64,000 nucleotides of DNA from Ustulina deusta (GCA_023159155.1 JAJNNX010000053.1:124001-188000), one strand, 5' to 3'; shown: positions 22,924 through 38,100, counted from the stretch's first letter. Translations and numbers: made by a program. Notes: generated from the sequence alone by a model not told the origin.

Positions 22924-25900
22924 TGAATAAGACGATACATCAAGACTACTTCTTTGGTCACAATCGCTAATTCCTAATCCGGCATGTTTTTGAGTTAAGA
23001 CTTTCATCATGACACCAACGTCTCACTAACAATTAATTCAGGGACTCGGTCTATCAAACAACCTCGTTTCCGATCATGACCTCTAGGCATATTTCACAAC
23101 TGCAGGCTAACGTTTCATATCAACTTATCATTCAGCCTGCGAAAGTCCAACTTGGTGCACCAAAAGTTATCGTGTGAGGGCAGCCTATACCTATGCGTGT
23201 GTCTGAGTTGAAAAGATTTCTCGCGTCGAGCCTCACCTGCCCGTATCGTGTGTGCTCGCGGGAATCAAGATCATGTCCACGTCACTCACGACTCGTTGCT
23301 GGGATGCAAGAGTACGAAATGAAAGCGAGGAGTATCAAGTAGCTTTTCTTTCACTTGCTCTTAATCTCGTTATGAACCGGCAGCGGCTAGCTAGAGAGAA
23401 CTTCACATCTATGCTTTAGACTTAACCTATGTAGTAGTTGATAGTAGGGAGAACGCAGGAGAACGTAGAAATAGGTATAAGTGATTGGTCTGCTTGTGAT
23501 GAATTATCTCGCTCGGGCCTTGATACATGGCGAGTTCGAATGTTGAGAAATTATACAGGCTCTACATAGATGGAGTGTCAGCTTCGTAATTCTAATGTGT
23601 CGTCGAGTCGAGTTCGGTCATCATAACAAGTGTCTATATAGCCTGTCGTCGACGGCCTTTGTAGGTCACTCCCCTTAGCTGCAGTGAGTAGGCAGCAAGC
23701 ATATGAGTACAATCAACCAGGAAGATACGATAAAATTGCTGTGATTTGTGCCTAGTTATCTGTCCTCGGATTTGCCCGAGCTCATCTTCTCACGGCTTCC
23801 GAATGCAACGACAGATCATGAGCGAAAGAACGCACGCCTGCTTAGACAGTTAGGATTCGTGGTATCTATATTGTAGACAAGTATCTTCTCGTCTCGATAT
23901 TTCTTGCTGTCTCGTTGGATGGTATTCGCGAGGAGTCTCACTACAACCATGCCGTGCTATGTATGGTAGAGAAACGGGCCACGGCTCGATATTCGTTGAG
24001 GACACTCGATGTGCTTCAAGCCCCAGCGCCATCAGGCGACATATACCGACGCGTGATGATCTAGAGAATAAAGGAGGAAGAAACATGCTGTGGCATCTCC
24101 CTCGACGGACGTCTACGATGTCGGGGTACCAGAGATCGTTTTGCGCTCTATGTCTTGCTTGCGGGACTCGTGGTATATTGTATCTCGTTTGGTAAACTAG
24201 TGTCCTCCTCTACTGAGAGCTATCTAGATAATGCTCTCAATGGCCAGTCATAGCAGCCTACAAGATATAGTCGCCCCCAGTGTTCGCTCATAGGATGATT
24301 GGCCATGACCAAGGCCCACATACAATATCTAATCGACCGCGAGCATAGATATGAAATATGTGTATGTCGCTGCGCTAACAAGTCTGATACTTACGTACCG
24401 ACATCTCGGCCAAGACTAAATATATGTGCTATCGGAGATATAGAGTCTCAGCTTAGCTTTCTGGATTTGCTAATACTGGTAATATGACCTAGTATTCGTA
24501 ATTACTGTCTACTGCCAAACCCGATGATCGATCATTTCAGGCGGGCTCGAGGGATATACGTCATTTTCGGGGCAATACCCCTCGCGGCAGAGATATCTCT
24601 TAGCCTAGGTCGATCACACCAGTAGTTCAAGAGCTTTGATTAGAGTCGCTATGAGCAATACACAGCTCGGACTATCCAGATGGTAGTGATTGTAGGTAGA
24701 ACTCGCCATTTCCGTGTTTGTCATTCTGAGCTGATGCTCGACTTGGCAAAGTTGGGTGTGTATAGAAGCAAGCCAACGTGTTGCTGTTTGTACGCCTATT
24801 TTTTTTGGTGGGCTGTTACTACTGGCTGTCTCCAACTTGTATTTGTATTGATTCACAGGAGTCTTAGACGTGCAGTCAAAGAACCCTCGTGGGACGACCT
24901 GGCAATGCAAGGGATTCGTCTCGGGACACCGGCGGCTTCTAGAATTCCCCACCACGACCAGGCCTGGTCTCATCCCCCCGCCTCCCTATCCTCCCTCACG
25001 GCCTCGGCAACAACAAACCGTCTGATAGAGCTACTTTGCTATACGTATTTCGGTTATAGGTTGAGCAAACAACCGAATCGACATAGGGATGGTATTTGGA
25101 ATTTCGGACACGCTCCATACTACACTCATAGTATATGATAGATAATATGGTTGTAGATCATCGCAGAGAGTGACCTACCGGTTCTTCTGAATCGATGAAC
25201 AGAGATCTTGGCGCTGAACAGCTCCAAATTCCATTTATGAATGCTCGCACCGCCGTTCGAGATCTCGTGGCTAAAGGCAGGACGCTACACATATTCCTGG
25301 CAAGCAAGCAAGCATGGCCATTTCATGCGGGGAGTGTATTATTAGTGTAGGCTCACTTCCGGGAAAATTAACCGAGGGCTGATGGGCTATCGAATATGGA
25401 TATCGGGGCCGCCATGGATGGCATGTAGTCGTTTCCTGCTTGGCAATGTTTTGAGAAATCGCTGGCAAACGTCACTCGCCAGGGGGGGCGTGATGGGACT
25501 CGGTTGATCGACCAAGCACCCCCCGGGTCCAATGTTCTCGATTGTGGAGTCTCAGATCTGGGCTTTTCTTTCTCGGAACTCTTAACCGAAAGCCATAAGC
25601 AGCCATCCAAACCGTTTCGGAAGGTTTGGAGGAACGGGCTTGATTGAGGCTCCCTTGTGCCTTGCGGCCTGCTGCCACACAGGACTCATGCTGTGCGCGC
25701 CAACCGAATCGCGACCCGACACTATGGACGAGGACCTGCAGCATGACAACGACAACGACAACAACAGCGGATGTTATGCCCAAAATGATGACGGCACGAG
25801 AGTGCTTGAGCGATGCTTCATCTGTCTAGTGTAGGTACAAGACACCAAGTCGGCTACTATGCCCTTCTACATCATGCAAGATGCAACACTGCAACACTCG

Positions 25901-28900
25901 TATATGGCGTGCGCGGCTGAAAGAGACGAAAGAAATATTGGGAGAAAACAGAAATTGATAGGCGCCATGCTCCCCTGACAGGGTGCAGGCCAGGTATTTG
26001 TCATGGTTCTCTCTGGTGTGAGCCGGCTGCTCCTCTATTTCGGTACGAAGTTACAATAGCGTACATATAATTATCGTTGGCCTTGAGGAATAGACAATTG
26101 TGCTGCGGCCTGTATACCGCTTCTGACTGTCGTCTAGGTACCTAACCTATGTTTGTAAATTGATCGTTCCGTAATGGTCGGCGGAATCCATGCCCAATAT
26201 AAGGTTGCATCGTTCTCGAGCCATGCGACGGCGGCTCCTGCAGCCACATCTTGTCTTCGGGTCTGGTGGCTTGCCATGAGATCGCCGGTCCTATCTATAC
26301 TACTTGCACGTATAGCTAGCCTACCTAGTACATTCGATGGGTTGGAGAAGCTTAGGATCTGGTTTTAGTGTCCACACATCTCTCCAGTAGTGCATGTATA
26401 CGATCGATGGAGTTACTATATCGGCTACATTACTCCTTGCCGACGAGAAACGCAAGGCTCAAATGCACGTGTGACCAGGGATGCAGTGTCGGTCTGTGAT
26501 ATGTTCAACGAGTCACTGAGCCAGGCAGGGAATCGAGGCAGGAAATCAATCCTAACTACACCACCTACACTAGGTACGTGATATTACGGTTCCGGCAAGG
26601 ACCAGCAGGAGGCGGCCATGCGTGCTGACTGACCGTACCGGTTACACGATATTCGTGCGGGATTGCCAAAGGATGGATATTAGGGATATCAGGTGCTTCG
26701 TATTGCTCCGAGTAACACGGATGGTACCGAAAAAAATATGACATTATTAGTGAGTCGGACCAAGTGCGCAAATGCTCAAAGTTCCTCGACGCAGTCTTGG
26801 CAATGTCACCTCACGCCTCGCAACCCTTGTACAGTATGATGAAGTAGATCACCATGTCAGCAATCTAGATACCATTTGTAATCTGCATAGATTAGTGACA
26901 GCACATTAGTCTCTCCTCTTGCAGCAGTGTTTCTTTCCCAGAGGTTTACTCACGGATTCGGAGATGTCGAGGCCGAGCTCGAGCAGGATATAGGCTCTTC
27001 GGCAGCAGTTGGGGAATCTTTGGGCTTCGAGATGCTGTAGACACCAACCGACCATAGTACCGGTATGTAGTGCGCACTACAGTATGGATATAGATAGCTA
27101 TACCAGCATTGGGTAGCGCACTCCACTCGGAAAGCTCTCCTGTTCAGCCAAGGATTGCAGAAAGTCTAGACTCTAGGAGTGGATGCGGCCACAGAGTCCC
27201 TGCACTAGGTAGACTAAGCGGCTGGGTCCCTATTATTTATTAAGTGTAGCTTGAATGGGCAGTGTTGGGAACGGTGACGATGTGTGACATGGGGGCTGTT
27301 TCTTGTGCATTGTAGGAGACTCCGCGGACTTGTTCCTATCTTCACACAGACCTACTGATGAACAACGTAATCAATTTTGCGGCATACTCTTTACGGCAGT
27401 GCCAAATGAAGAGCATCCTAGTGAGAAGACGATCAAGTGGTTATTAGGCCGTGTCGACCGGGTTCGGCGCGCCACGGCTCCGGAAAGATTTATCGAAGGC
27501 TGCATCTTCCCGAGACATGCAAGACAGTGACATGTCTGCATCGTCCCGAGCAAATCAATCACCGGGTTCCCCAATTGCGGGCCAACAACGCGGACGCTTC
27601 CATTCCTGGGACCTGCTGCTCGAGGTCGACGGATGAACAATGCACTCCGGTTGCCGGCATTGCCTAGCGGCACCTGCGCTGCGCTCCGATTATCGACGAC
27701 CAATATGTATCGATTGATCGTTGTTACTTGACACAGGGACGAGTCGTGAGGGCAATGAATCAGCCAAATGAGTGCAATGTTGCGAAAACACGGAAACAAT
27801 GATATCGAACCCAGGACGCGTATATTCGGCAGCATAGTGTTTTGGTCTACGACTTGCCGCAGCACCTCAATCAACCGTTTCGGTGGTTTGCGCCATGCAG
27901 CCGCCTAGACAACCCGAGGTTGCGGCAAGGTTCCAGGCTATAACCTCCGAGTCCTTAGGGTAGACGCCACGCATGGGCACACATGGCATCGTGGATTAGT
28001 CGTACAGATCTGATGGTCTCGATATTGCGAGCTTCCGGACGTTTGCCGGCAGGCAACGGTGCCCAAGGCAACCATGGCCGTCACGGAATCGTTCTTCTGG
28101 TGCGAAGACTGACTATGTATCTGCTGACCCTGGGGGCGAAAACACCGAACCTCACTGCCTCTGTCGGGGTAGGTGCTGGGAGAGTAGGTAGAAGGAACAC
28201 GTAGGTACAGTATTAGCAGTGCGGACTGTAGCCCGCGGCGTTGTTCGGGATCCTTTCACCTGTCAGCTTGGATGGACGGTGTAAGTCGGTGTCACACCAT
28301 GCTTATTTTTACTCGTACTCCTTTTTTCGCCCCGGCACCATATGCCAATCGCTTGTCCAGCAATCTCTCCTGAGTCCTGGAACTGGGTAGTACAGCAAGA
28401 GAGCTGCTCTAAAATTGGGCCTCCTTGGCTACTGAGCATGAGCATGGTCATACCATGACAATGAGCGTCCTCTCCAGTCCCGTAATCATCAATTCGGTCA
28501 CCACACTCACACCATGAACGGTCAGGCCAGGCCGGTGAGAAAAAACAGCAGGACCACTCATTGATCGATGTAAGGAGTCCGAAGCCGGCGTCGCAAAGAC
28601 ATTTTTTTCTTCTTCTGGACAGAGAGGATCGACGAGCCAATAAAGGGACACCAACCGGAGGCAGGAAGCGCAGCACGCTGGGCAAAAATCCCCAGGACCG
28701 GCCGGTACAAGGCTCATTAACCACTTATTGGTATAGGGCAGACCGACTCCTTGACCGTAGGTAATGTACCGACTAGCGCTTGTCTTCCGCCCCAGCTTAG
28801 ACTAGAGCTATGCCCAAACCTGTCATAGATTAAAAAGAACCACGCATCCATGGTCGAGGCTATCCAATCGTCTCGTCACAACGAGGAAAAGAAAACACCG

Positions 28901-31900
28901 AAAAGCTGGAAGATGATCAATGTCTCACCGGCTTCATTGGGTAACAGCCCGTCGCACAGGCTCCGTCTCTGTCTGTCTGTCTGTCTCTGTCTCTGTCTCT
29001 GTCTCTCTACTGCGTAGCATGTGCAACTTGTCGAAACTGATGTTATGCCATGCCATGCCATGCCATGCGGGGGATCTATCTTATCAGCATCTGTAGATTT
29101 GCCTGTTTGTGTATCAATCAGCACTGTGGTGTACACTCGAGTGCTCAAGTGACCAGATCCATGCTCGGAAAATGGACTGCGGCATGCAGCATCCCTTCCG
29201 AAATTTCAATCAATGGCCTGCCGCACAACGGATGCAGATGCCCCTACTATCTCCGTGGTAGCGGTAGGTATGCTGGCGTGCTCTCGATCCGCAGGCTCAT
29301 GCTGGATTGGGTCGACAAGTACCCTCTACTGCTTGCTTGGTTTGCTCTCGCAAGATGCTGGCGCTGTTGATTGTACTGTCTAGCAAGTTCCAAGTCCTCC
29401 CTGTTCGTCAATTCCTCCCAGCAATGACGGTCTGTTCTGCCATAACCATTGCTCTGTATTTATTCATATATCCACCATGTCTGCGTTTGTATGTCAAATA
29501 CCAGAATAGCGCACAGCGCTGCGGGACACAGTGACAAACTATCTAGTGGGCACACTCACTCGAGAACAACCAGTAAGCAGGGTTCTTACTACACTACACT
29601 GCAGCTCTCATCGTCCCAAAACGTCCTAGGAGTCGGTGCCGGGGCACCCTTGCTCTCCAGTCCTTGTTGCATTTGAGGACCCCATAGGTACCGCATGCTG
29701 CCTTCGAGATGAGCTTGATGTTGTGACTTGATACCCAGAAATGCCAAAGAGATACGGCAAGTACCAGTATACTAGTATCACCGGGAAGGGCGCACAGCCT
29801 TACAGGTTTCTCTCCCAAAAGAATGCTTTCTTGCGCGCTCCTTGGGGGCTGTTGAACCCGGCAGCGTTGCCGTTGGGACGAAGCAATCGGTGCGAGCTGA
29901 AAACATGGTTGTTGGTAAGATGGACTGCCGAGTAGAGCTTATGATGCGATAGGTCAACATCTCACAGACTTCGTATGCACTCGCCCCCGTTTTCGCCATA
30001 ACCGCGAGACACAATTCCTGCGAAGTGTCTGATATACGTAGCGAGGTACGGGCAGATGGAGCTTTAGAAATTACTACTTCTATGCGAAATAGACACCAAT
30101 CTGGAAAGGTGGCCAGAGTGAGGAGACACTGTCATTCACACGCAGACTGCTGTTCTGCAACCTCATCGTTGTACTACCAAGTGTGCTAGGTTAGGTTAGT
30201 ACTGTAGGCGATGACAACCGCATCCCCCCTCCAAAAAGAACCAAAAAGTCGCAGACCAGAGCCTGCTGAAGCAGATCCAGCCGCAATCGACAGACTCCGC
30301 TCCAGCTGCGCAAAGCTAAACTCGCATCGGATGGCACATCGCTGATCACACGCCAAGACAATAGGTTACAAAGTAATCTGGTGGCAGAAGAAATGCAGAT
30401 CGTCTTGTACCAAAAGGACATTCATGCTTTATGTTACAGAAAACGACAACGCAAGACTTTTAATTCGCCGTAGCAATTCGAGTAAATTCATTTCTCAGAT
30501 TGGGGAGTTACAAGGATGTTCCAACAACATCCGCGAGCAATGGTCGGCGTTGACCTCCATCTTGCTTACATTTCCTAGTTCGAAGTCCCATTCTGATTTC
30601 AGGCCAGGGTCCGTTGCGGACACACCCAGCCAAGCGATTAAGATGCTTGTCAAATGCATATCTGATGACAGGGGGGGGAGGTGGAAAACCCTAGTCGACC
30701 ATCCCATCGGGGATCTCAGCAGCTAATTTCCAAATCTCGCTCCAAGATGCTACTCACTACACATTCAGCACGGCATGGTCGATGAATGTCCAGCTTCACA
30801 CTCCATAAGCACGAGAAATCATGATCATAACCGCGGTCCTATCTCTAGCAATAATTAATTAATTAGCGGCCAAGAATTGAAGAAAGAAAAAAAAAAAAGA
30901 GGTGCTACGAGTTTCGAGAGGGTTAGTCAATGCGGCGACAGACAGGTACCTATTTCTATATCGAATAAATAAAGCAAGACATCTACATGAGGTCATAAAG
31001 CTTTACTCGTCTTACATGTACATAATATACCAGCCAGTATAAGCAGGTTTGCGGTGTGCAGTGTAGTGTCATGAGTGCGCTATAGGGACGGCTATTACTT
31101 AGGTCATGTTAATAGTGCCTATACTTAATAGCGATTCTATTTATGCCACGGACATAAGTTAGCGTGTAGATGCACCCAGAATATTGGGAGTATGGAGCCC
31201 TCGGGTGGGTTCAGGAAGGATGCGCAAGGGTTTCTAGCCTTGTCTCCTCTCTCTCACATCTCACTAGGGCACCTAGGGAGACTACTGTAAGAGCCAAGCC
31301 CTTTCGCTGTTGATGGTTCGTTAGGCCTATCAGGTGGGTTTCTCTTTGCTAGATTTCTCACTAAACAGGCTATTCCTTGCAAGTCTTCGTGAAGGGGGGC
31401 AGAGCGAGAAAAGTGCGTGTACGCGAGGGGGAGCGAGGGTAGGAGAGAGAGAAGGCGAGAGACAACGATTGGCAACTTACTTAGATTCTGATTCTGCTAC
31501 CTTTTCCATAACTGAGGGAACCCCCGTCTTCACTCCCACTGTTGGCTCTTTGACCTGTAGTGTACTGTTCGTACGTCCTTCTTCCTTCATCCTTCCTCCT
31601 GGCTGCTGCTGGCCTTTGGGCTTGTCTCACAACCTGCATCGGGCTGGCAAAGTCACGCATCCTAGATCCGCCTGCAGAGCTGGTGTGATCCGCGTTATTG
31701 ATTCACACCTATTCCGGAGCTGCATTGGCTGTTTCGCTCTTCTGGTTCGTCTACAACATAACAATTCACGTCGCCAACTCGGCCCCTAAGGCTAGTACTT
31801 ATACCAATCATTAGGCTTTCTTTGTTACATACTGTACATCTTCCTTGCTTCCCCCAGTAGTGTAGTGGACGCCTGCCTGCGTGCCCGCGCTTGTTGCCGC

Positions 31901-33705
31901 CGGCCCAGACCGCGCAGAGATTCCCTGCCTTAACAAGTCTCTGGCTGCAGGAATGCCTCGAGTTTAAGCCCAATTTGGAAAAGGACAATAAGACACACAA
32001 AGACAGTTTCGAGGACTGAACTCCAATCCCCCCACCAGAAGCTACCTCTGCGGGTATAGGTAGGTATGTTTGAGTCTCGCTCAGCGAAACATCTATGCTA
32101 TATGGCCTGTATGTAAGGCACAAACTTATCTAGTGTATGTGATCTCAGTTGCTTGTCTGAAAAACACGAGCAGCAGCAGCAAGAAGAAGTATACGTAGAG
32201 ATCGGGCGTATCACAGTGAGCAACCCTTCTTTGCGTCCCTCGAGTTTTCTCGAATTTTCTTCTTCTTCTTTCCTTCCATCGTCATCATTATCATTACATG
32301 GGAGCTCCGAGGAACCACTCAGCTGCCACATATCAGAGGAATCATCTGGACTTTTTCACCGTAATCCTAATTAAAGAGGAGGGTGACCAAGCTATACCAC
32401 GGGAGACTAAGCCAACTAGCGAACTCAGCTTGACCAAGCTAGTCCGGGGTCGCATATCCTTTCTTCCCCGGTCCCTGGGCTAGGCCACCCACTCACTCCC
32501 GCAAGGGGCGTTTCAGTTTCGTAGACTTACAAAAGCACCGTTGTCAGCTGCAAGCACCAAGTATTCGCTACAACATACGACACGTGCCACGAGATAACCT
32601 TCTACCAGCCAGTACGCGCGGTACAACCAAGACGCCTCTTGCTCACTTTTTCTCGGGCACAGCTGTACATGTGGTACGTTTGTTTATAGGTCAGATGGAC
32701 CACCTAAAGGGCGAGACATCAGACTAACCCAGCGAAGAATGCAAAAGCACAGAGGCTACAAAGCTCATCCTCAGGACTTCTACTACCGTACCTACTGTAC
32801 CCGACAGTACAACTAGCCACATACATCCATCGATCAGCCTAAAACTAATACGTACACACACATCGCACAGAGGTTCCCACGACCCATGCAAGCCCGGGAC
32901 CATATATATTACGACAGGCGCCTCCCGATGATCGACGTCTCCACAACCCACCTATATCTAAGTCCAAGTAGTATATATCTAACCTAGGTATCTATTTATT
33001 ACTTACCTACTTCAAAGCTCGCGAACCAACTCGATTGGAGGTGTGTATGAGCAGCGGGGATCACCACAGCCTGTGGTCACTGGAACCACGATATAAGCCG
33101 CGCCTCGGTCTATATCCGAAGCTATTGGCAACTACAGTTGGAGTTTATTAGCGCCTAGAGGCAACACCAACGCCTTTATTCATTCCTTTCCTTCGATTCG
33201 TCTTATCACATTTACACCGGCGTCTAATTCAGCACTTAAACCATCACAGCGACGCCGCGGCGCCTCTATACGTGTAGTCTGCCTCAACACTTTACGGTAG
33301 CGAAGATCAAAATACCCTCATTTTACTTCCAGGACACAGTTGAACAAACGTTGCGCACAACAGGACTTAACAACGGACGCTAAGAAGTCGTGAGAGAGTA
33401 AACAGGAGGTGGTTGCTGTACCATCCTTTGATACACGAAAGACTGCGAACACTGGACCAGTTCCGGCAAATCTGGCGACTTTATAATCGAACCTTTAGGA
33501 CTGGCATCCCTACTATCGTATTAGTCGATTAGAAAACCTGTTGCGGACCTACTGCGGTAACTTGACTTAGGCCCTCTCTTTTTACCAACAGGGAGCATTC
33601 GTGTGGAGAAAGACAGATACCAGGAAGCGCGAGTGGTGTAGGACTGGGTGCACGAAAGAGATAGAGAGGCAAAGAGAGGGAGGACGGGGTGTATTGAAAA
33701 GAAGC
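22924..33705. other. Gene-poor region of about 10.8 kb
   Basis: I find no gene that I can support. Open frames are at most about 165 codons (for example minus strand 27371-27874 and 28263-28724), overlap one another and show no recognisable domains. Base composition is mixed, not the extreme AT-richness of the retrotransposon further right, so RIP erosion is not evident. The last several hundred bases are probably promoter and 5' leader of the C2H2 gene at 33706. Long noncoding transcripts cannot be excluded. Confidence 0.5.
28965..29068 (+). repeat. Two adjacent microsatellites, (GTCTCT/GTCT)n and (TGCCA)n
   Basis: GTCTCT and GTCT units run through 28965-29008, and TGCCA is repeated four and a half times at 29046-29068. 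They lie in noncoding sequence. Confidence 0.85.
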
Positions 33706-35124
33706 ATGGACTCCGCCGCCTCACAGAGCATCCTCTCTCGTCGACCGGCAGCTGGCGGTCTTCCTCAGTTCCATCTTCCTCCTCCCAATACGTCCTTGGA
33801 CTCCCAAATACCAAGTATGGCAGCTTCTCATCGCTTTCCCCATTACCCTTCACCCCCTTCTACCTGTTCCCCTTCCGAATCTCGCCAAGAGACTTCCTCG
33901 CCATACTTACAGCATACCCTCCCGCAAGTCGTTAGCAGCAATCATCTGACTTCATCCTCAGGAGTGAGTGACAGTATAAGTCCACCCTCCTCGAGTCTCA
34001 ACAGTAGCAGCTCGCACAGCCCCCATACAGGCATTACACAATATAGTAGCCATCCCGGTTGGTCCATGTCGAATAATTCCTCGTATACATACGGCTCGAT
34101 AACCCCGGGCGCGCAGTCTAGTGCAATGTCGTCAAATTACAGCCGCCATTTGTACTCTCCGAGCGCACCAGGGGCAGGCCAGCCGGGCTACAGCGCGAGA
34201 AGCTCCCAATCACCAGCAACAACAGATGGTTTGGCACCAGCGTATGATAATGTCAACCACTCATTCCCGATGTCAATCACGGGGGGCGCCACAAGCCACT
34301 CAAGCTTCCCTTCGCAGCCTTCACATACACAGCATTTACAACACCCCATTCTGAGTTCTCAAACATCGCAACCCCCCACATCCGTAGCGACTGCGCCGTC
34401 CGAAAACTATTCAAGACCACCCCCAACGCCTAGTTATTACACAGCACCATCATCCACACCCCAGCAAACTTCATATCCATCATTCCCTCCGCCACACCCA
34501 TCGCCTACGCAGCTATCTCCAACGACGACAGGGGGTCCGACGAGAGCGATCCCAGCCCTAAGTTCACAGCATCATGCCTCTATGGGGGGTCTCCCGCCTT
34601 ATGGGAATAGGCACTACAGTTATTCGACGACTGTTTCTGGTTTGGGGCCCATGGTCCTATCGAATATGGGCAATCCAGGTGGCCAAATGCACCTCATGGG
34701 CACCACAAATCCCCTAAACGCCTACCACCACACGGGGCATGCGCTCCCTCCCCATAGCATGTATGCTGGGGCTCCAAACTCGCAACAGGATCGCCCTTAC
34801 AGATGTGACACATGTCCCCAATCTTTCAATAGAAATCATGATTTAAAAAGGCACAAGCGAATACATCTTGCTGTCAAACCCTACCCGTGTGAGTATTGTG
34901 ATAAGGCATTTTCTCGTAAAGACGCATTGAAGGTAAGCTAGCAATCTTGCTATCACGCGGCCATCACTAACGAAAGACAGCGGCATCGGTTGGTGAAAGG
35001 CTGTGGCAATAATGGAAAGACATCACCGAAAAGTGGAAACGGAGGTTCCCCAGAAGCGGATTCGAAAATGGATCTGGACGGGCCATCAGGCTCCTCGGGA
35101 GGAATAAAGCCGGAGCCGGCTTAA
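33706..35124 (+). CDS. FlbC-like C2H2 zinc-finger transcription factor
   Basis: Probable nuclear DNA-binding regulator; in Aspergillus, FlbC with similar C-terminal fingers promotes asexual development. Exons 33706-34932 and 34981-35124 (intron 48 nt, GTAAGC...GAAAGACAG) give 456 residues. Residues 1-360 are disordered and rich in Ser, Pro, Thr, His and Gln, as in activation regions. Finger 1 spans residues 365-387 (YRCDTCPQSFNRNHDLKRHKRIH). Finger 2 begins YPCEYCDKAFSRKDALK at 393-409 and is completed across the intron by RHRLVKGC, so its last ligand is Cys417 rather than His (C2HC). The linker HLAVKPYP joins them. After the fingers comes a short Gly/Ser-rich tail ending IKPEPA; IKPEP fits a sumoylation consensus. 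The ATG at 33706 is the first in frame; upstream only GTG. The gene stands alone between long gene-poor stretches. Assignment to FlbC rather than another NHDLKRHKRIHL factor is from memory of the family and moderate. Confidence 0.88.
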
Positions 35125-38100
35125 GATATTCTAAGCAAACATGATTCGGACGAATCCGGACTTGACTATCATTTCTCGCATTTGGCAGCGGAAAGCGTTG
35201 AACACATCAGCATGATCAGAGCGACGACATCTCACCACCATAATGGGACGGAAAAGGGACAAGGTTTGGAGTATTGGGTTTTCGAGTACACCACACTCAT
35301 GATTGATTCAGAAGGATACCAAAATGGCAGTGATCATCGGACTAATACAGGGGACATGTTTATAATTCAAGGTCGAGGCGTTCTTCAGGTCGGCGGTGCA
35401 TTTGAATGGCTGACTTTAGATTTTCGTTTGTTTGTTTGTTTATTTATTTTTCGGTGTGTTTGGTAGCTATAGGACTGCGGCTGGATTTACACTCACAAAG
35501 CCATCATAGATGTAGGAATACTCTGTTAGCTCGTTATCATGACTGTTGAGAACGAGATTATAACCGCTACGAATAGTCGGTTGACAAACCCTCCGAGAAT
35601 CATATTGCTTCTCGGTTTTCTCACATTACAATAGTAAATTGTTATAAAGCCTGAGCTTAACTAATCTAACTGCGGGCAGACGTGTGTGCGTGATATTACC
35701 TAGATAACTAGTTTGCTGTCCCTGAGCTGGATGGTATACCTAGGTGGAAGCCGGACAGAAATCAGGCTTTTTTGTCCAACACCATATGAATACTTTCGCC
35801 GCGAAATGCTAATTTTTTTTCTAGCTATATGGCGAATACCACGCCATTTTGTTTACACTAACAAGCCTCGCAGAGAGACATCTATCCATTTAAAGATGGA
35901 GCCAGAAACAGGACTAGACCTAGGCTAGGCTAGGTAGGTAGTTGCAGAGCCAATTGTACGGTACTAGATATCAATAGAAACAATGCTCAGCCTGACTTCG
36001 GGACCTCCCGTGTGAACCCCGTGGTTAACTCCAGACAGACTCAGTAGCAACACCGTCTACAGACATCTAGATTAATCTACGACCTAGGAAAGACCACAGA
36101 AGACAATACGGAAATAGATCCAGAAACTAAGAAACAAGTGGGCCTTGGCTGGTGCTCAACATGTATAAATAGGACAAAGATAAATGTCAAAAGCAACTCC
36201 CAAACAGTAAAGTCGGTCTAGTCTTTTGCAAACCAAACTTTCTCATAAGCCATTAAACTTGTACTTTGTTTCGGCTAATCTCGAGCACGCTGTGGGATTG
36301 TCAACTTAGAGGCAACTCAAACGATCGAATATACGTAATTCTAAAATCGGCGCATGGCCAAGGGCGCACTGTGTTATTCCGCTCTGCGTCTCAGAGGAAA
36401 AGGTGAAGGTCTGAGGCCTTTACTCATATTTTCCTCTTCCTTCTTCGTAATTCGTCCATGTACACCGTAAGCATAAGCTCAAGGTGGCTATAAAATGTAG
36501 CGTAAGCCAACCCACTCGCAATATGCCTCAGGGGATCGGGGAATCGCTGTTTGTCTCTCTCGGTACCCTTCTTTTCAACAATTTTGTCGTCTCTTCCATT
36601 CCTTCTCCCTTCCCGTCGGCCTTATCCTAAACGAGTCTTAGTTACTTATTTTATTTTACATACCTTTTCTCCTCGGGTGAAGCCGAAGTCTAGAATCGGC
36701 AAGTCTCACCGGTCTGTCCTAGATGTTTACGACGACCCCAGGTCGGAGGCGTCCGCTATCGATGGTCTTGCAGCACCTTTTGGCGCCCACTCCGTCGTTT
36801 TACTTGGTCGGCATGTCCTTTAATGCTTGACTAACTCTATCAACTAGTCTAGGAGCCGATCAATTCCGTTGCGTAAAAGTGGACAAGTCGATTATACTAA
36901 TATTACAAAGCACGTTGACCTTCTTCGAACTTCTCAACCTTCTCACACGGACCGGTATCTTAGCTCAACAGTTCCCCGTACAACGATGGTGGCGACAATT
37001 CCGATAGGCAACTAGATAGAAGAGGGGGGGGCCACATGTAATGTATATTGTACACAGCTCAGCCAAGCATTTAGGAACTTGTGGCTTGGAAATAATCTTG
37101 GCCTCCCACCCAATCCATCGTCACCTTTGCCAACTGCTACGGCACACCACACCTCGTTTCGTGCTGCCGCGTGGGGTGGCTTTTGGGTTCTCGCTCCTCT
37201 TCTGCATCTCTGAGGTATCTCTCTCCACCAAGTCAAGAAAATGGTAAAAGAAGAGCGGTGTCACCCTCTCCCATTTCCCCAGTGATCAGGCCTCCCTGGC
37301 GCTGTCCACATGCGAGGCTGAAATGATGGCGTTTCGGCGACTTGTGCTACGGCACATACTAAACTGAGCTCCAATGGACATTACATGCATTGGCCTTCGC
37401 CTGGATGCCAGTAGCTAAAATTCACATCCTATTATTTTATTTTGTGACTAATATGGCAATGCGAAATTTGGCCGGTAATATCGTATGTTGGGCTACATGC
37501 TTCAAATGTTCTACTGTATTAGTCCATATCCTACTGTACATGCCAGACGCTCGTTGAATCGACTGTCACCACGCGCTAGTGCCCGTGTTGGGTCGAGAAC
37601 GCAGATCAAATGCAGCAGCTGAAACAACACATGTGAATCCCGAAACAGAGGGAGCAGAAAAAGAAAATCGACGCAACGTCGATCCTAGTCGCCAGCGGCT
37701 TGGGTTTGGCGCACCCTCTCTGATGGACCGTGACACTACACACTATCGGCGAAAACGGTTTCCTAGCTGCTTTCTTGGGTCACCCGAGGTTCCCAACAAC
37801 ACCCAGTCCGACAGGAGAGACAAATGAACACTGGAAAGCTGGTCTTATGTGCAACAACGGGAAAAGAACCCAGACCGCGCCGCAAGCCCCCAATATTTCC
37901 GCTACTACTCAATCTTTGCTGCCCCCCCTATTGCAACAACACTGATGGAGCAGTAAGCACACATTTCATGGAGTTACCTAGTTCATGCGCCCGCTCAAAG
38001 CAAGCTGGGATCGACTTTCTCTTTCTCTCCAAAACCGTTACACAAGCAAGGACGAGGGTTCCTTTATTGTCAAGCGTAGTGTCTTATGGCTGTAATGCGT

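Noticed and set aside
27371..27874. 167-codon minus-strand frame
   Set aside because: No recognisable domain or hydrophobic pattern, and an overlapping frame exists on the other strand; likely chance.
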